DNA of 13,456 nucleotides from Geobacter sp. (GTDB lineage Bacteria; Desulfobacterota; Desulfuromonadia; Geobacterales; Geobacteraceae). The notes beneath the pieces were generated by a model. That model was not told the origin of the DNA. It did not search any database and was given only the letters and a program-made list of their open reading frames with translations. The translations under genes were made by a program, and so were the position numbers. Every line of letters starts with the position of its first letter. Within the stretch, counting starts at the first letter, position 1. This document shows, piece by piece, positions 13,385-13,456 of this stretch. Where the stretch lies: positions 1 through 13,456 of the forward strand of contig DNRQ01000131.1 in the NCBI GenBank assembly GCA_003499925.1, given 5' to 3'.

Positions 13385-13456
13385 AGCACCCTCCCCCAGC
13401 CCTCACTGCCATTAAGTTAAGCTCCTACTGATTGCTCCCCCTCCCTTGATGGGAGG
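13385..13456. repeat. GC-rich interspersed repeat, family B, copy 2 (cut by the window end)
   Basis: ACTGCCATTAAGTTA (13405-13419) and the 20-bp hairpin-core box (13437-13456) match copy 1 at 2135-2149 and 2185-2204 exactly, with a 17-bp rather than a 35-bp spacer. It starts ~12 bp after the hydrolase stop. Confidence 0.8.

Overview
The window (13,456 bp, GC-rich) looks like chromosome from a Geobacter-like member of the Desulfuromonadota. Three things suggest this: an NfnA/NfnB-type flavin oxidoreductase pair, a large DUF5666 lipoprotein, and several families of short palindromic intergenic repeats of a kind common in that group. This placement comes from recognising families and was not tested by a search.

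Layout. At the left edge on the + strand are the 3' end of an nfnA-like gene (1-200) and a complete nfnB/gltA-like gene (197-1615), closed by a strong hairpin terminator. A 740-bp intergenic stretch (1616-2356) follows and holds three different repeat families. From 2357 to 10566 every recognised gene lies on the - strand. Read in the direction of transcription they are: a small secreted BON-domain protein (10566-10171); a 920-residue DUF5666 lipoprotein built from two homologous halves (9633-6871); an SsuA/NMT1-type periplasmic binding protein (6571-5507) that overlaps by 4 bp a hybrid sensor histidine kinase (5510-2660); and a GIY-YIG protein (2620-2357). The kinase gene is broken by a frameshift in its ATPase domain, at about position 3446. 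A possible 43-codon + strand gene (9955-10086) sits between the DUF5666 promoter and a bidirectional terminator.

On the right, on the + strand, are a PfkB-type 6-phosphofructokinase (11054-11989), a second cluster of the same palindromic repeat seen at 1901-1980, and an isochorismatase-family cysteine hydrolase fused to a DUF2171/PRC-barrel-like domain (12288-13373). The window ends inside a second copy of the repeat found at about 2105-2230.

How the genes work together. The Nfn pair forms one redox enzyme. The binding protein and the kinase are most simply read as one sensory module: a periplasmic ligand-binding protein feeding a membrane kinase, with no transport permease alongside. The other genes look like independent transcription units with their own promoters or ribosome binding sites. 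No tRNA, rRNA, CRISPR array, insertion sequence or prophage gene was recognised. The points most worth a second look are the binding-protein/kinase pair and its frameshift, the duplicated DUF5666 protein, the hydrolase fusion, the unexplained small ORF, and the repeat clusters.
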